A stretch of DNA of 64,000 bases from CAYLUN01 sp964386865. GTDB lineage: Bacteria > Verrucomicrobiota > Kiritimatiellia > RFP12 > UBA1067. Made by a program: the position numbers and the translations under genes. The notes under the pieces are model-generated. The model ran no database searches and was not told the origin of the DNA. It was given only the letters and a program-made list of their open reading frames with translations. The stretch covers positions 1 through 64,000 of the forward strand of contig CAYLUN010000001.1 of the NCBI GenBank assembly GCA_964386865.1, read 5' to 3'. Shown piece after piece: positions 23,668-32,800 of the stretch (the first letter of the stretch is position 1; each line of letters opens with the position of its first letter).

Positions 23668-25458
23668 TTACGCAATTTCGGCGATCGTGTCGCCCGGTTT
23701 GACCACATCGCCCGGCTTGACCCGGTACTTGATCCGGCCCGCCTGGGTGCTGAGGATGGTCATCTGCATCTTGAGCGCTTCCATGACGCAGATCTGCTCG
23801 TCCTTGTCCACTTGCGCGCCGTCTGTCTCCGTGAGCGAGATGATCGTGCCCGGCATGGGGGCCTGCACGTGAGCCACCGCGCCGGCGGGCGCGGCGGCGG
23901 CCCCGGCATCGGGCGCCTTCGCGTCAACCGGCTTGACGCGGATATGGAACGGCTGCCCGTCCACGCTGAGCTTCAGCACGCCGTCCGGGTCGATGACGCG
24001 GCTGACTTTGTGCTCGACGCCATCCACCGTGACCGCGTAGTGTCCGGAGCCGCCTGGGGCGGCGGCGGGCGCAGCGGCGGGCGCAGACGGCGCCTCTATC
24101 TTGACCGGGCCGTTGGGCCGGGTCTTGAAGAACCCGATGGCCACCTGCGGGAACATGGCGTAGGTCAGCACATCTTCGCGCGTGACTGAGGCCACGCCGA
24201 GCTTCTGCTTCAGATCCTCTTCGATCTTGCCCAGCTCGTTCGTAAGCAGGTCGGCCGGGCGGCACGTCACCATGGCCGGCAGGTTCAGCTCCTTGAGCGC
24301 ACGCTGAACGAGTTCCGCGTTGGGCTTGGCGGGCGTCAGCCCGTAGTTGCCCGCGAGCAGGTTCTTCGACTCGTTGCTGAGCTGCTTGTAGCGGCCGAAC
24401 AGCACGTTCAGGACAGCCTGCGTACCGGTGATCTGGCTGGTGGGCGTGACAAGAGGCGGATAGCCGAAGTCCTTCTGCACGACCGAAATCTCGTCCAGCA
24501 CGGCATCCAGCTTGTTCAGCGCGTTCTGCTCCTTGAGCTGGCTCTCCAAGTTGGAAAGCATGCCGCCGGGCACCTGGGCGACGAGAATGCGGGTGTCGGC
24601 CCCGACGAAGGACGATTCAAAGGCCTTGTACTTCTTGCGCACGTCCCGGAAATAGGCGGCCAGCTCAACCAGCGACTTGACATTCAGCCCCGTGTCGTAC
24701 TCCGTCCCGGCGAAGATCTCCACCATGGTTTCCGTGGGCGAGTGGCTGGTGCCCAGCGCCATCGAGGAGATGGCCGTGTCGATCCCGTCCGCACCCGCCT
24801 CGACGGCCTTCACCAGCGCGGCCACGGACATGCCCGTGGTGGCATGCGAGTGAATCTGGACGGGCAGGTCAACGGCCTTCTTGAGGGCCTTGACCAGGGC
24901 GTAAGCGGCATAGGGCTTCAGGAGGCCCGCCATGTCTTTGATGCACAGCGAGTCTGCGCCCATCTGCTTGAGCTCGCGGGCCAGCTCGACGTAGGCGTCC
25001 AGCGTGTGGACGGGGCTGGTCGCGTAGCTGATCGTGGCCTGGGCGTGCTTGCCGGCCTTTTTCACGGCCTTGAACGAGGTCTGCATGTTGCGCGCGTCGT
25101 TGAGCGCGTCGAACACGCGGAACACGTCGACGCCGTTGGCGGCCGCCCGCTCGACGAACGCCTCCACCACGTCGTCGGCGTAGTGCCGATACCCCAGCAG
25201 GTTCTGCCCGCGCAGCAGCATCTGCATGGGCGTCTTCGGCATGGCGGCTTTAAGCTGGCGGATCCGCTCCCACGGGTCTTCGTTCAGGAAGCGGATGCAG
25301 GAATCGAAGGTTGCGCCGCCCCAGGTTTCCAGCGACCAGAAGCCGGCGGCGTCGAGCTGCGCCGCGGGCGGCAGCATGTCGGCGGTCAGCATGCGGGTGG
25401 CGAAAAGCGACTGGTGGGCGTCGCGCAAGGTCAAATCAGTGATGCGAACTCGGGCCAT
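23668..25458 (-). CDS. oadA: Oxaloacetate decarboxylase alpha subunit
   Basis: The 596-residue biotin protein removes CO2 from oxaloacetate to form pyruvate and passes it via biotin to the beta subunit. The carboxyltransferase barrel spans 1-450 ('ITDLTLRDAHQSLFATRM', 'DVFRVFDALNDARN', 'CIKDMAGLLKPYAAY', metal ligands in 'QIHSHATTGMS'). An Ala/Pro linker (about 465-480) leads to the biotinyl domain, whose site is 'CVMEALKMQM' near the end; Leu replaces the usual Met before the biotinylated Lys. Such EALKM forms still can be biotinylated. AAGGAG lies 9 bases upstream. The length is normal. Confidence 0.94.
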   Translation of the reverse strand: MARVRITDLTLRDAHQSLFATRMLTADMLPPAAQLDAAGFWSLETWGGATFDSCIRFLNEDPWERIRQLKAAMPKTPMQMLLRGQNLLGYRHYADDVVEAFVERAAANGVDVFRVFDALNDARNMQTSFKAVKKAGKHAQATISYATSPVHTLDAYVELARELKQMGADSLCIKDMAGLLKPYAAYALVKALKKAVDLPVQIHSHATTGMSVAALVKAVEAGADGIDTAISSMALGTSHSPTETMVEIFAGTEYDTGLNVKSLVELAAYFRDVRKKYKAFESSFVGADTRILVAQVPGGMLSNLESQLKEQNALNKLDAVLDEISVVQKDFGYPPLVTPTSQITGTQAVLNVLFGRYKQLSNESKNLLAGNYGLTPAKPNAELVQRALKELNLPAMVTCRPADLLTNELGKIEEDLKQKLGVASVTREDVLTYAMFPQVAIGFFKTRPNGPVKIEAPSAPAAAPAAAPGGSGHYAVTVDGVEHKVSRVIDPDGVLKLSVDGQPFHIRVKPVDAKAPDAGAAAAPAGAVAHVQAPMPGTIISLTETDGAQVDKDEQICVMEALKMQMTILSTQAGRIKYRVKPGDVVKPGDTIAEIA

Positions 25459-25472
25459 GAAGTAGACTCCTT

Positions 25473-25697
25473 CTAGTGCTTTGAGAAAGTGGGTTCGGTT
25501 GCGATCGCGATGGCCGCCGCCAGGCGGGCACGGGCCGCAGCGTCGGCGCCTTCGGCCGCCGGAACGGGCTGCTCAGGCGCATACCGGCGGATCAGGTACG
25601 CGGTGAAATTCATACATTGGATGACCACGAAAAGAAAGAGAAACACCAGCACCATGCCCAACGTCATGATGGTCAGAGCCTGCCAGAACAATTCCAT
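25473..25697 (-). CDS. oadG: Oxaloacetate decarboxylase gamma subunit
   Basis: A 74-residue membrane protein with one helix ('ALTIMTLGMVLVFLFLFVVI') and a short Ala/Glu-rich cytoplasmic tail. The start at 25697 is chosen for GGGAG 7 bases upstream; the frame from 25742 adds 15 residues with no SD. The size, single helix and position ahead of oadA identify it as the small gamma subunit that assembles the alpha and beta subunits. The sequence itself is too short to prove identity. Confidence 0.82.
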   Translation of the reverse strand: MELFWQALTIMTLGMVLVFLFLFVVIQCMNFTAYLIRRYAPEQPVPAAEGADAAARARLAAAIAIATEPTFSKH

Positions 25698-25815
25698 ACT
25701 CGTCTCCCTGCTTCGCCAAGCGTTCCGGAATCCTGAAAACACGTCGCGAACTGCGGGAGCCTACGAAACCCAGCAGCGCAGCCGCGAAAGACCCGGAATA
25801 AGTGCAATCGGCCTC

Positions 25816-25845
25816 AGTATACGGGGGGGCATGTGCAATAGTCAA
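25816..25845 (-). promoter_or_regulatory. Predicted strong promoter of the oadGAB operon
   Basis: On the minus strand TTGACT (25845-25840), an 18-base spacer with a C7 run, and TATACT (25821-25816). The start would fall near 25809, giving a leader of about 112 bases before oadG. Confidence 0.55.
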
Positions 25846-25930
25846 TCCCCGACATGCCCTGTTTCTTGGCAACGATTGGGCCCTGGTGCAGCCGCACATC
25901 GACGTCCGCCAGGGTGCGATTTTACTTCGT

Positions 25931-26126
25931 TGCATCGCACCCAGAAGTCAGAATTCAGGAGTCAGAATTCAGAATTGCTTCGCAACGACTTACATACGAA
26001 AGCGCCGCCCAAAAAGGTGTCTCCCAAAGAGGAGACAGGAAGAATCTCGCGCGAATCGGACATAACTCGTTGGCATCCAACTCCTGAATTCTGGCTTCTG
26101 GCTTCTGAATTCTGTGCGATTGCAAT
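25931..26126. repeat. Long inverted repeat of CAGAATTCAG-type units
   Basis: The left arm (25931-25981) contains TCGCACCCAGAAGTCAGAAT and a second CAGAATTCAG unit. The right arm (26081-26126) is its inverted, slightly degenerate copy: reversed, it begins with TTGCAATCGCACAGAATTCA. About 100 bases separate the arms. The arrangement resembles a small non-coding palindromic element (MITE-like); no transposase is present. Confidence 0.5.
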
Positions 26127-26171
26127 AGTTTGCAATCGCACCCCGTCCGCCACTTGTCGCAACTTAGAGGT

Positions 26172-26199
26172 TTGTCTAACCGCGGAAAAGGTGTATATT
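26172..26199 (+). promoter_or_regulatory. Predicted promoter of the PhoH-type gene
   Basis: TTGTCT (26172-26177), 16 bases and TATATT (26194-26199), leaving a leader of about 65 bases. Confidence 0.4.
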
Positions 26200-26271
26200 T
26201 ATTTCGTTTTGACTTGAGCCGCCTGTGCGGACGACTCACGTCTGAATGAAATTCGGAACCCCTTGACTGCT

Positions 26272-27645
26272 ATGCCTCTGAAAGCCTCGCCCCGCCGCCC
26301 GAAGAAGAAGAACGCCAAGACCTTCGTGCTCGACACCAATGTCCTGCTCCATTCCCCTGTGGCGCTTGACGTTTTCGACGACAACCGCGTCGTGCTCCCC
26401 ATGGTTGTCCTCGAGGAGCTCGACAAGTTCAAGACCCAGAGCTCCGAGCTGGGACGCAACGCGCGCGAAACCATCCGCAAGCTCGACGCCCTGCGTCTGG
26501 GCGGAACGCTCTCCAAGGGCGTTTCGCTCGCAAAAGGCGGCGAGCTGCGCGTGCTCGTCAGCCCCCCCATCGAGAAGTGCGGCCTGGAGGAGGACACCCC
26601 CGATAACCGCCTGATCCGCCTGGCCATCGACCTGGTGAGCAAAGGCGAGCGCGTGATCATCGTCTCGATGGACATCAATGTCCGCGTGAAGGCCAACGCC
26701 CTGGCCCTCGAAGCCGAAGACTTCGAGCACGAGAAGGTCAACTTCGACGAGCTTTACAGCGGCTACACCGACATGGTCGTGCCGAAGGACGTCATCGCCC
26801 GCCTCTACGACGGGCAGGTTCTCGACTCCTTCCGCGGCAAGACCTTTCCGAACATGTTTCTGCAGCTCAGCGCGACAGAGAACCCGGAGATGAAGGCCAT
26901 CGCCCGCGTCTTTCCGGACAAAACCCTCGCCGAGATCAACCTCTCCATCGACACCGTCTATGGCATTCAGTCGCGAAACGTCGAGCAGCGCATGGCGCTA
27001 GAGCTGCTGATGGATCCGACGGTCAGCATCGTCACGCTCGTCGGCCAGGCCGGCACCGGCAAGACCCTGCTCGCCATCGCCGCCGGCCTGCACCTCGTGC
27101 TGCACGAGCACCTCTACGACCGCATCCTCGTGTCGCGCCCGATCGTTCCTCTCGGCAAGGATATCGGCTATCTGCCCGGCAACAAGGAGGAGAAGCTCTC
27201 GCACTGGATGGAGCCCATCTTCGACAACCTCGAATACATCCTGCGCAAGCACCAGCCCGACCAGCCGCCCGCAAGCGCCAAGAAGCTGCCCAAGGCCCTG
27301 ACGCCGCAGGACAGGATCAAGCAGCTCCTCGACAGCGACACGCTCGAGCTGGAGGCGCTCACCTACATCCGCGGGCGGTCGATCTCCAGGCAGTTCATCA
27401 TCATCGACGAGGCGCAGAACCTCACGCCCCACGAGGTCAAGACCGTGGTCAGCCGCGCGGGCGAGGGCTCGAAGGTCATCCTCACCGGCGACCCCTACCA
27501 GATCGACAACCCCTATCTGGACGCCTCCAGCAACGGCCTCACGTACGCCGCCGAACGCATGAAGGAGCTGCCCTTGCACGGGCACGTCACGCTGATGCGC
27601 AGCGAGCGCTCCCTGCTGGCCGCCGCCGCCGCGCAGTACCTGTAA
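26272..27645 (+). CDS. PIN-PhoH fusion ATPase (PhoH2-like)
   Basis: The 457-residue protein joins an N-terminal PIN nuclease domain (residues 17-150: Asp21 in 'FVLDTNVLLHS', Glu49 in 'VVLEELDKFK', Asp111, Asp134) to a C-terminal PhoH ATPase (235-455: Walker A 'GQAGTGKT' at 258-265, 'RPIVPLGKDIGYLPG', Walker B 'FIIIDEAQN', 'ILTGDPYQIDNPYLD'). PhoH2 proteins of this layout are reported as RNA helicase/RNases. They occur as single genes or with an upstream antitoxin-like gene; none is seen here. A TTG at 26263 with GGAA five bases ahead is an alternative start. A strong terminator follows. Confidence 0.9.
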   Translation: MPLKASPRRPKKKNAKTFVLDTNVLLHSPVALDVFDDNRVVLPMVVLEELDKFKTQSSELGRNARETIRKLDALRLGGTLSKGVSLAKGGELRVLVSPPIEKCGLEEDTPDNRLIRLAIDLVSKGERVIIVSMDINVRVKANALALEAEDFEHEKVNFDELYSGYTDMVVPKDVIARLYDGQVLDSFRGKTFPNMFLQLSATENPEMKAIARVFPDKTLAEINLSIDTVYGIQSRNVEQRMALELLMDPTVSIVTLVGQAGTGKTLLAIAAGLHLVLHEHLYDRILVSRPIVPLGKDIGYLPGNKEEKLSHWMEPIFDNLEYILRKHQPDQPPASAKKLPKALTPQDRIKQLLDSDTLELEALTYIRGRSISRQFIIIDEAQNLTPHEVKTVVSRAGEGSKVILTGDPYQIDNPYLDASSNGLTYAAERMKELPLHGHVTLMRSERSLLAAAAAQYL

Positions 27646-27670
27646 TCGCCCGGGCTTAGAACGGAATAAG

Positions 27671-27709
27671 GGCGCGGCGACCAACCTGGTCGCCGCGCCT
27701 CTTTTCTTT
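27671..27709 (+). terminator. Rho-independent terminator after the PhoH-type gene
   Basis: A perfect 13-bp stem (27671-27683 with 27687-27699), a three-base loop and the T-rich tail TCTTTTCTTT. It lies 26 bases after the stop codon. Confidence 0.9.
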
Positions 27710-27917
27710 CAGCCCGCACAGTCTGGTTCAACTCGCGCGCGAGCCGGACACCTCTCCAACACGGCAAGGGCGCCATCGGGGCGACGCCCCTGCCGCTGTG
27801 AGGGCCGCGCTGCGCGTCCCGTCTACCTCAGCATGATCACCGTGCCACGTAGCGTATTCATGTCCATCAAGGCAAGCGGACTACTCTCTTCGGGCAAGGG
27901 GAGTAGCCGCCAACCAC

Positions 27918-29675
27918 TTAATCTTCAACCACGCGGAAGACGCGCAAGCGGCTGGCCGGGAGCGCGTTTGTGAGCGTCGCTGACGTCAGGCCATTGACGG
28001 CGGTGTAAAGGGACGGCAGCCGCGCCCACGACACGAGATTCGTGCTGGACTCGACCGCGTAGGATCGGAAGGGGACGCTCGTGAAGGCGATGGAAACGGC
28101 CTGCGTCGTGTCGGCGCCGACGGCGCATTGCGTGATGTTCAGCCGCTCAGCGGGCAGCGCGTCGATGGCGCGACGCAAGGATACCGCGGCGCCGATCTGC
28201 CCTCCCGTCCCACCTTGCGGGAAGCCCGTGGCCCGAAGTAGCCCACGCATCTCTCCCGGCGTCAAGCGGGTGCCGAGGCTGGAAAGTACATACGACTGAA
28301 GCGCGCAGACCACGCCCGCGGCGCAGGCGCTCGCGCTGCTTGTGCCGTTGAACCCGGACGTGTACGCTTGGTGGTCATCGCTCCCGTATCGGGCATAGCT
28401 GCCGTAGCCGGTTGTGAACACGGACTCGCCCCACGCCTGCACGTTGACACGGGAGCCGTAGGTGCTGTAGCTGAGCTTGGTGTGGTTCGTGCCCGACGAC
28501 CCCGCCCCGACGATGATCGCGCCGCTGTCCCCTCGCGCCCGATACGCGTCGTACGCGGCGCTGTCCAGGTTCTGATTCCCGTTGCCGGCTGCCGCCACGA
28601 CGATGATCCCGCTGTCGCTCGCGAGCTTCGTCAGATTCCAGACCGTGCTGTTCAGCTCGGCTGGCCCATAGCCGCCCCCGGCCCCGGTATCCTGCATTTC
28701 CAGAAGGATCACGTCCCCCGCCTCCGAATCGCTGACCGCACCCGCGATCGCGGCGGCTCGGTCGTAGGACAGTGTGGTATACTCCGAGTAGAAAGCCGCC
28801 GTGGTCTGAGGGGCGATTCCTGAGACGCCATATCCGTTGTGAGGCGCGGCATTGACGCCGAGGACTGCGGTTCCGTGATCGTCATAGCCTAACGTGTAGA
28901 CGCTCGGATTGATCGCCGCGCGGGAGCAGTTCGTGATGCCGGCGTCGGCCAGGTCCTCATGGCCAGGGTCATAGCCGTACTCGCAATCTGAGAAGCGCAC
29001 ACCCGCGCCCAGCGCCCCGAGGCCGCGGGCGTAGTTGGCGTCATAGCCGGGGCTGACGCCGCGATAGGACTGCAGCGACTCCAGATTCGGCGTGGCGGGC
29101 GCGATATCGCCCGGCGGCGGCGGAGGCGCGTCTAACGACTCGATGTCGACGCTCTCAACACAGGCGAGCGCAAGCAGCGTACGGGCCGCAGCCGTCAAGT
29201 CCGCCTCGGTGTCGCTCGCCACGTAGAACACGCCGTTCAGATCCGGCTGCTGCCTGCGGCTGCGCGCCTCGGCGCGGCGGCAGAGCCGGTCGACCCGCGC
29301 CGCGCTCTCGAAAACCGGCGTGAAGCGTAGGCGGTGCTGTGCGACGGCGTCCGCCAGCCCAGCGGGCAGCGCGACGGCGGCTAGGCTGAGCGTATCCGCA
29401 GCCACAAGTCGCGCTGCGAGCGCGTCCTGAAACTTGACCGTCAGGCGGTGACGCTTCCCCGCAGGGGGGGGCAGAGGCGCCTTCACCAGCGGCGCGCGGG
29501 GCGCTAGACCGACGGCAGCCGCGAGCCCCCCGCGATCAGGCTGCCGCGCCACGAGGGTCGTCGCGCCTGCCACGGCCGTCATTTCCGCAGCGCCGCAGAC
29601 CGCAGCCAACAGCGCCCACGCACCTGCAACCATTATCGTCAATCGCACCGCGCGTCCACACATTCGAGCAGTCAT
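27918..29675 (-). CDS. Secreted subtilisin-like (S8) serine protease
   Basis: A 585-residue exported protease. Signal peptide: residues 1-30 ('MVAGAWALLAAVCGAA'). Residues 60-190 look like a propeptide. The catalytic triad is visible as Asp230 ('VRFSDCEYG'), His267 ('YDDHGTAVLG') and Ser446 ('GTSSASACAAG'), with the oxyanion Asn365 ('AAAGNGN'). The last 50 residues ('YAVESSTNLVSWARLPSLY' to 'RVFRVVED') match a C-terminal module seen in other secreted proteins of this bacterium, including the one ending at 56983. GGGAGG seven bases before the ATG sets the start. Substrate unknown; extracellular protein breakdown or processing of surface proteins is likely. Confidence 0.92.
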   Translation of the reverse strand: MTARMCGRAVRLTIMVAGAWALLAAVCGAAEMTAVAGATTLVARQPDRGGLAAAVGLAPRAPLVKAPLPPPAGKRHRLTVKFQDALAARLVAADTLSLAAVALPAGLADAVAQHRLRFTPVFESAARVDRLCRRAEARSRRQQPDLNGVFYVASDTEADLTAAARTLLALACVESVDIESLDAPPPPPGDIAPATPNLESLQSYRGVSPGYDANYARGLGALGAGVRFSDCEYGYDPGHEDLADAGITNCSRAAINPSVYTLGYDDHGTAVLGVNAAPHNGYGVSGIAPQTTAAFYSEYTTLSYDRAAAIAGAVSDSEAGDVILLEMQDTGAGGGYGPAELNSTVWNLTKLASDSGIIVVAAAGNGNQNLDSAAYDAYRARGDSGAIIVGAGSSGTNHTKLSYSTYGSRVNVQAWGESVFTTGYGSYARYGSDDHQAYTSGFNGTSSASACAAGVVCALQSYVLSSLGTRLTPGEMRGLLRATGFPQGGTGGQIGAAVSLRRAIDALPAERLNITQCAVGADTTQAVSIAFTSVPFRSYAVESSTNLVSWARLPSLYTAVNGLTSATLTNALPASRLRVFRVVED

Positions 29676-29703
29676 TGTTAGGCCTCCCGCACTGTCTGAG
29701 CGG

Positions 29704-29732
29704 ATAATAGCATGCGTGCGGCGGCGTGTAAA
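29704..29732 (-). promoter_or_regulatory. Predicted promoter of the S8 protease gene
   Basis: On the minus strand TTTACA (29732-29727), 17 bases and TATTAT (29709-29704); the expected start near 29697 leaves a leader of about 22 bases carrying the SD. Confidence 0.55.
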
Positions 29733-29808
29733 CGTGGATCCTGTCGGCGCGCAACTCGGGCCGCGCGGCGCGCAGGCGGCGGCGGGAGCCGCGCTTCAAA
29801 CTTCGCGC

Positions 29809-29837
29809 TGGACACCCTGACGGAGGCGCTCTAAAGT
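29809..29837 (+). promoter_or_regulatory. Predicted promoter of the GH123-like gene
   Basis: TGGACA (29809-29814), 17 bases and TAAAGT (29832-29837), leaving a leader of about 19 bases with GGGAGG before the ATG. It is divergent from the protease promoter, 77 bases away. Confidence 0.45.
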
Positions 29838-29862
29838 GTCGCCAACCTAGGGGAGGCACACC

Positions 29863-32800
29863 ATGTCCGTTTCGCGCATCGCGCTCATATCCGGTCTGGC
29901 CGTTCACGCCACGCTCGCCGCCGACTGGCATCAGTCGCTCTGGCTGGGCCGCGGCGACGTCTGGCGGACGCGCTTTCCGGTCACGATCACGAACCCCTCA
30001 GAGGCGGCTCTCGAAGGCGTGCCCGTCGCCGTGACCGTCGGCGACAAGCCGGGACAGGCTCCTCTCGCCGGGGCGAGCGCTGAAGCCGTCCGCGTAACCG
30101 ACGCGGCCGGCAGGCAACTGCTCTATGGGCTGTGGGCTCCCGGCCAAAGCACCCTGTGCACAACCGGCGCGGTGCCCATCGGCGCGACCCTCGTCGTGCC
30201 CGCCGTCTGCGCGCCGAAGTCCGCCACCACCTATCTGGTCTACGTCGACAACCCGCACGCGTGGGGCCTCGCGGACTTCTTTGACAAGCGGGCCTTCACC
30301 GATCTCAACGGCGGCTTCGAGAACGGCACGCCGGGCCAGCCCGCCGGCTGGCAGCCCGGCCAGACGACGCCCGTGCACCGACTCTCGTGGTCGGACGAGA
30401 AACCCTTCTCCGGCGCACGCTGCCTCAAGGCCGAAGCCGACCCAGGCGCCACGGCCTCCTGGTTCGGTTTTTCCCGCAACGACTTCGCGGTCGTGCCCGG
30501 CGCGACCTGCACGGTCCGCGTCCGCGTCCGCGGCCAGAACGTCAAGGGCAGCGCCGGCTGGTACGTCCACGTCGGCGACGACCGGAACTCGCAGCGCATC
30601 AACACGGTCGCCCGCGCCGGCGAGGGCACCTTCGATTGGAAGGAACAGGTCATCACCTTCACCGTGCCCGAGGGCGCGACGCGCCTCCAGACCGGCTCCG
30701 TGCTCTACGGCACCGGCACCACGTGGTATGACGGCTTCGCGCTTGAGACCGACCGCGAGCCGCCCCGCGCGACGGCCCGCGCAGGCGCGGCGGAGCATCT
30801 GAAGCTGAGCGAGCGGGGCGCGTCCGCCCCGTGGCCCGCCGACGCGCGCAGTCTCTGGCGCCGCCTCCTCACCGGCGCCGCGTCTCCCGTGTGGCGCTAC
30901 CGCCTGCCCGTGCGCGTCGCTAACCTGCGCGGCGAGCCCGCCGACCGCGTGCTCGCCTCCATCAACCTCCACAGCGTCACGCGCGGCCTCACTTCGCCCC
31001 GCCTCCTGCTGACCCTCGACGGCGAGCCCGTCGAAGCCTGCCGCCTCGGCGACCGCCTGCTCTTCACCTGCTCGGCCGCCGCGCATACCGTGCTGACCTA
31101 CTACCTCTACGTCGCCGACTCCGGCACACCACCTGTCGCGCCCGCAGCGCCGTCGGCCTCGGCCCTCGGCAGCGACATTCCCTCCGACCAGATTCTGGCG
31201 AGCCGCGTGGGCGACGTCGACGCGCACGCCTTCGCCGCCTTGCTCAACAGCCCGGCGAACCTCGTCAAGAATCCCGGTTTCGAGAGCGGCGCGGACGCGC
31301 CAGACGCGTGGACGCGCAGCGGTCCTGAGCCCGACGTGGCCTTCGCGCTCGGCACGCCCGGCGGTTTCGGAACACGCCACGCCCGGCTCACGGTGCCCGC
31401 CACAGCCAAAGCCGCGTGGCGCGGTTGGTACCAGTCCGTGACCGTCAAGCCCGGCCACAGCTATCTCTTCGGCGCGTGGCTGGCCTGTGAGAAGCTCGAC
31501 GGAGCCGCCAACCTGCACGCGCACCTGCGCGACGCCACAGGTGCGGTCGTGGCGGGCGGCTTCCTGAGCGCGGGACCTTCGGTCAGCGGCGACTCGCCTT
31601 GGACGCCGCTCTTCAACGCGGTCACCGCGCCGCAGGACGCGACGCAGCTCCAGCTGCATCTCACGATGAACGACAACGGAACGCTCAAGCACGACGGCGT
31701 CTTCGCTGCGGAGTGCCTCGAGGCCTCGGCCGGCGACCCGCAGACGCCCGCCCTCGCGGCCGGCGCGTTCGAGGTGTGGCCGGTCAACCCGGTCGTCAAG
31801 GTCTTCCGCGAAACCCTGCCGCCGGCCGCGCCCGTGCCGTTCGCCATCAGCCTCGCACGTAACGAGGAGGAGGCCCTCCAGCTCGCCCTGCGCGCGGGCC
31901 GCGACATCCCGGATCTGCGCGTCGAGGTGGACGCGCCCAAGGACACGGGCGGCCGCTCGCTCGCGGGCTGCTCCGTGGGCTGGGTCGGCTATGTGCCGGT
32001 CGACCACCCGACCGCCTACTACAACCTCAAGACCCCGGCGTGGGAGCTGAAGTTCCCCACCGGCGCGGGCGCGTCCGACGGCTGGTCCGGCTGGTGGCCC
32101 GACCCGATCAAGCCCACCGCCGCCGGCAGCCTCGCCGCGAATCAAACGCAGTCGGTCTGGCTCTCCTTCAAAGCCGCGGCCGAGACGCCCGCCGGCCGCT
32201 ACGCGGGCACGTTGAGGCTCGTCGCCAACGGACGCGTCCTCAAGACCCTGCCCTTCACGGTCACGGTCTGGGGCTTCACGTTGCCGCAGAACCCCTCTTG
32301 CGCCGCGATCTACGACCTGCGCCTCAACGAGCACTGGCTCGCGGACGGCAAGGCCGCCGACGCCACGCGCGACCGCCTGATGCGGTTCATGGCCGACAAG
32401 AAGGTCTGCCCCGACGAGGTCGCGTCCGAAGTGCGCTTCGCGCGCGACGCGCAGGGCGCCGTCACCTGCGACCTCACGGCTTACGACAAGGCCGCGCAGC
32501 GCTATTTTGACGAGCTGAAGTTCCCCACGTCGTACACGCCGCACGCCTTCTACCTGTTCGGGTGGGAGCATCCGCCCAAAGACATCCTCGGCGAGAAGCC
32601 CTTCGAGGGCGAGTATCCGTACACGGCCGCCGACCGGACCAAGCTGCGCCCGGCGTACAAAGCCGCCTATCAGGCCTGCCTGCGGCTCTACTGGGAACAC
32701 ATGAAGGCCAAGGGCTGGTCCGACAGGCTCGTGCTCTACATCTCCGACGAGCCCTTCCTAACCAAGCGTCACATCGTCGACCAGATGAAGGCCTGCTGCG

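Larger units (their letters stand above)
25698..26271. other. Divergent intergenic region, oad operon / PhoH gene
   Basis: This 574-base gap holds a near-consensus promoter for the oad operon, a promoter for the PhoH-type gene and, between them, a long inverted repeat built from GAATTC-rich units (25931-26126). No gene was found in it. Confidence 0.6.

Noticed and set aside
25802..25935. Minus-strand open tail reading '...LADVDVRLHQGPIVAKKQGM' upstream of the oad operon
   Set aside because: It is about 35 codons after a stop, has no start, and overlaps the strong oad promoter; chance cannot be excluded.
29998..32700. 900-codon open frame on the minus strand
   Set aside because: It is antisense to the well-supported GH123-like gene; the Arg/Ala/Gly-rich translation is a by-product of high third-position GC.
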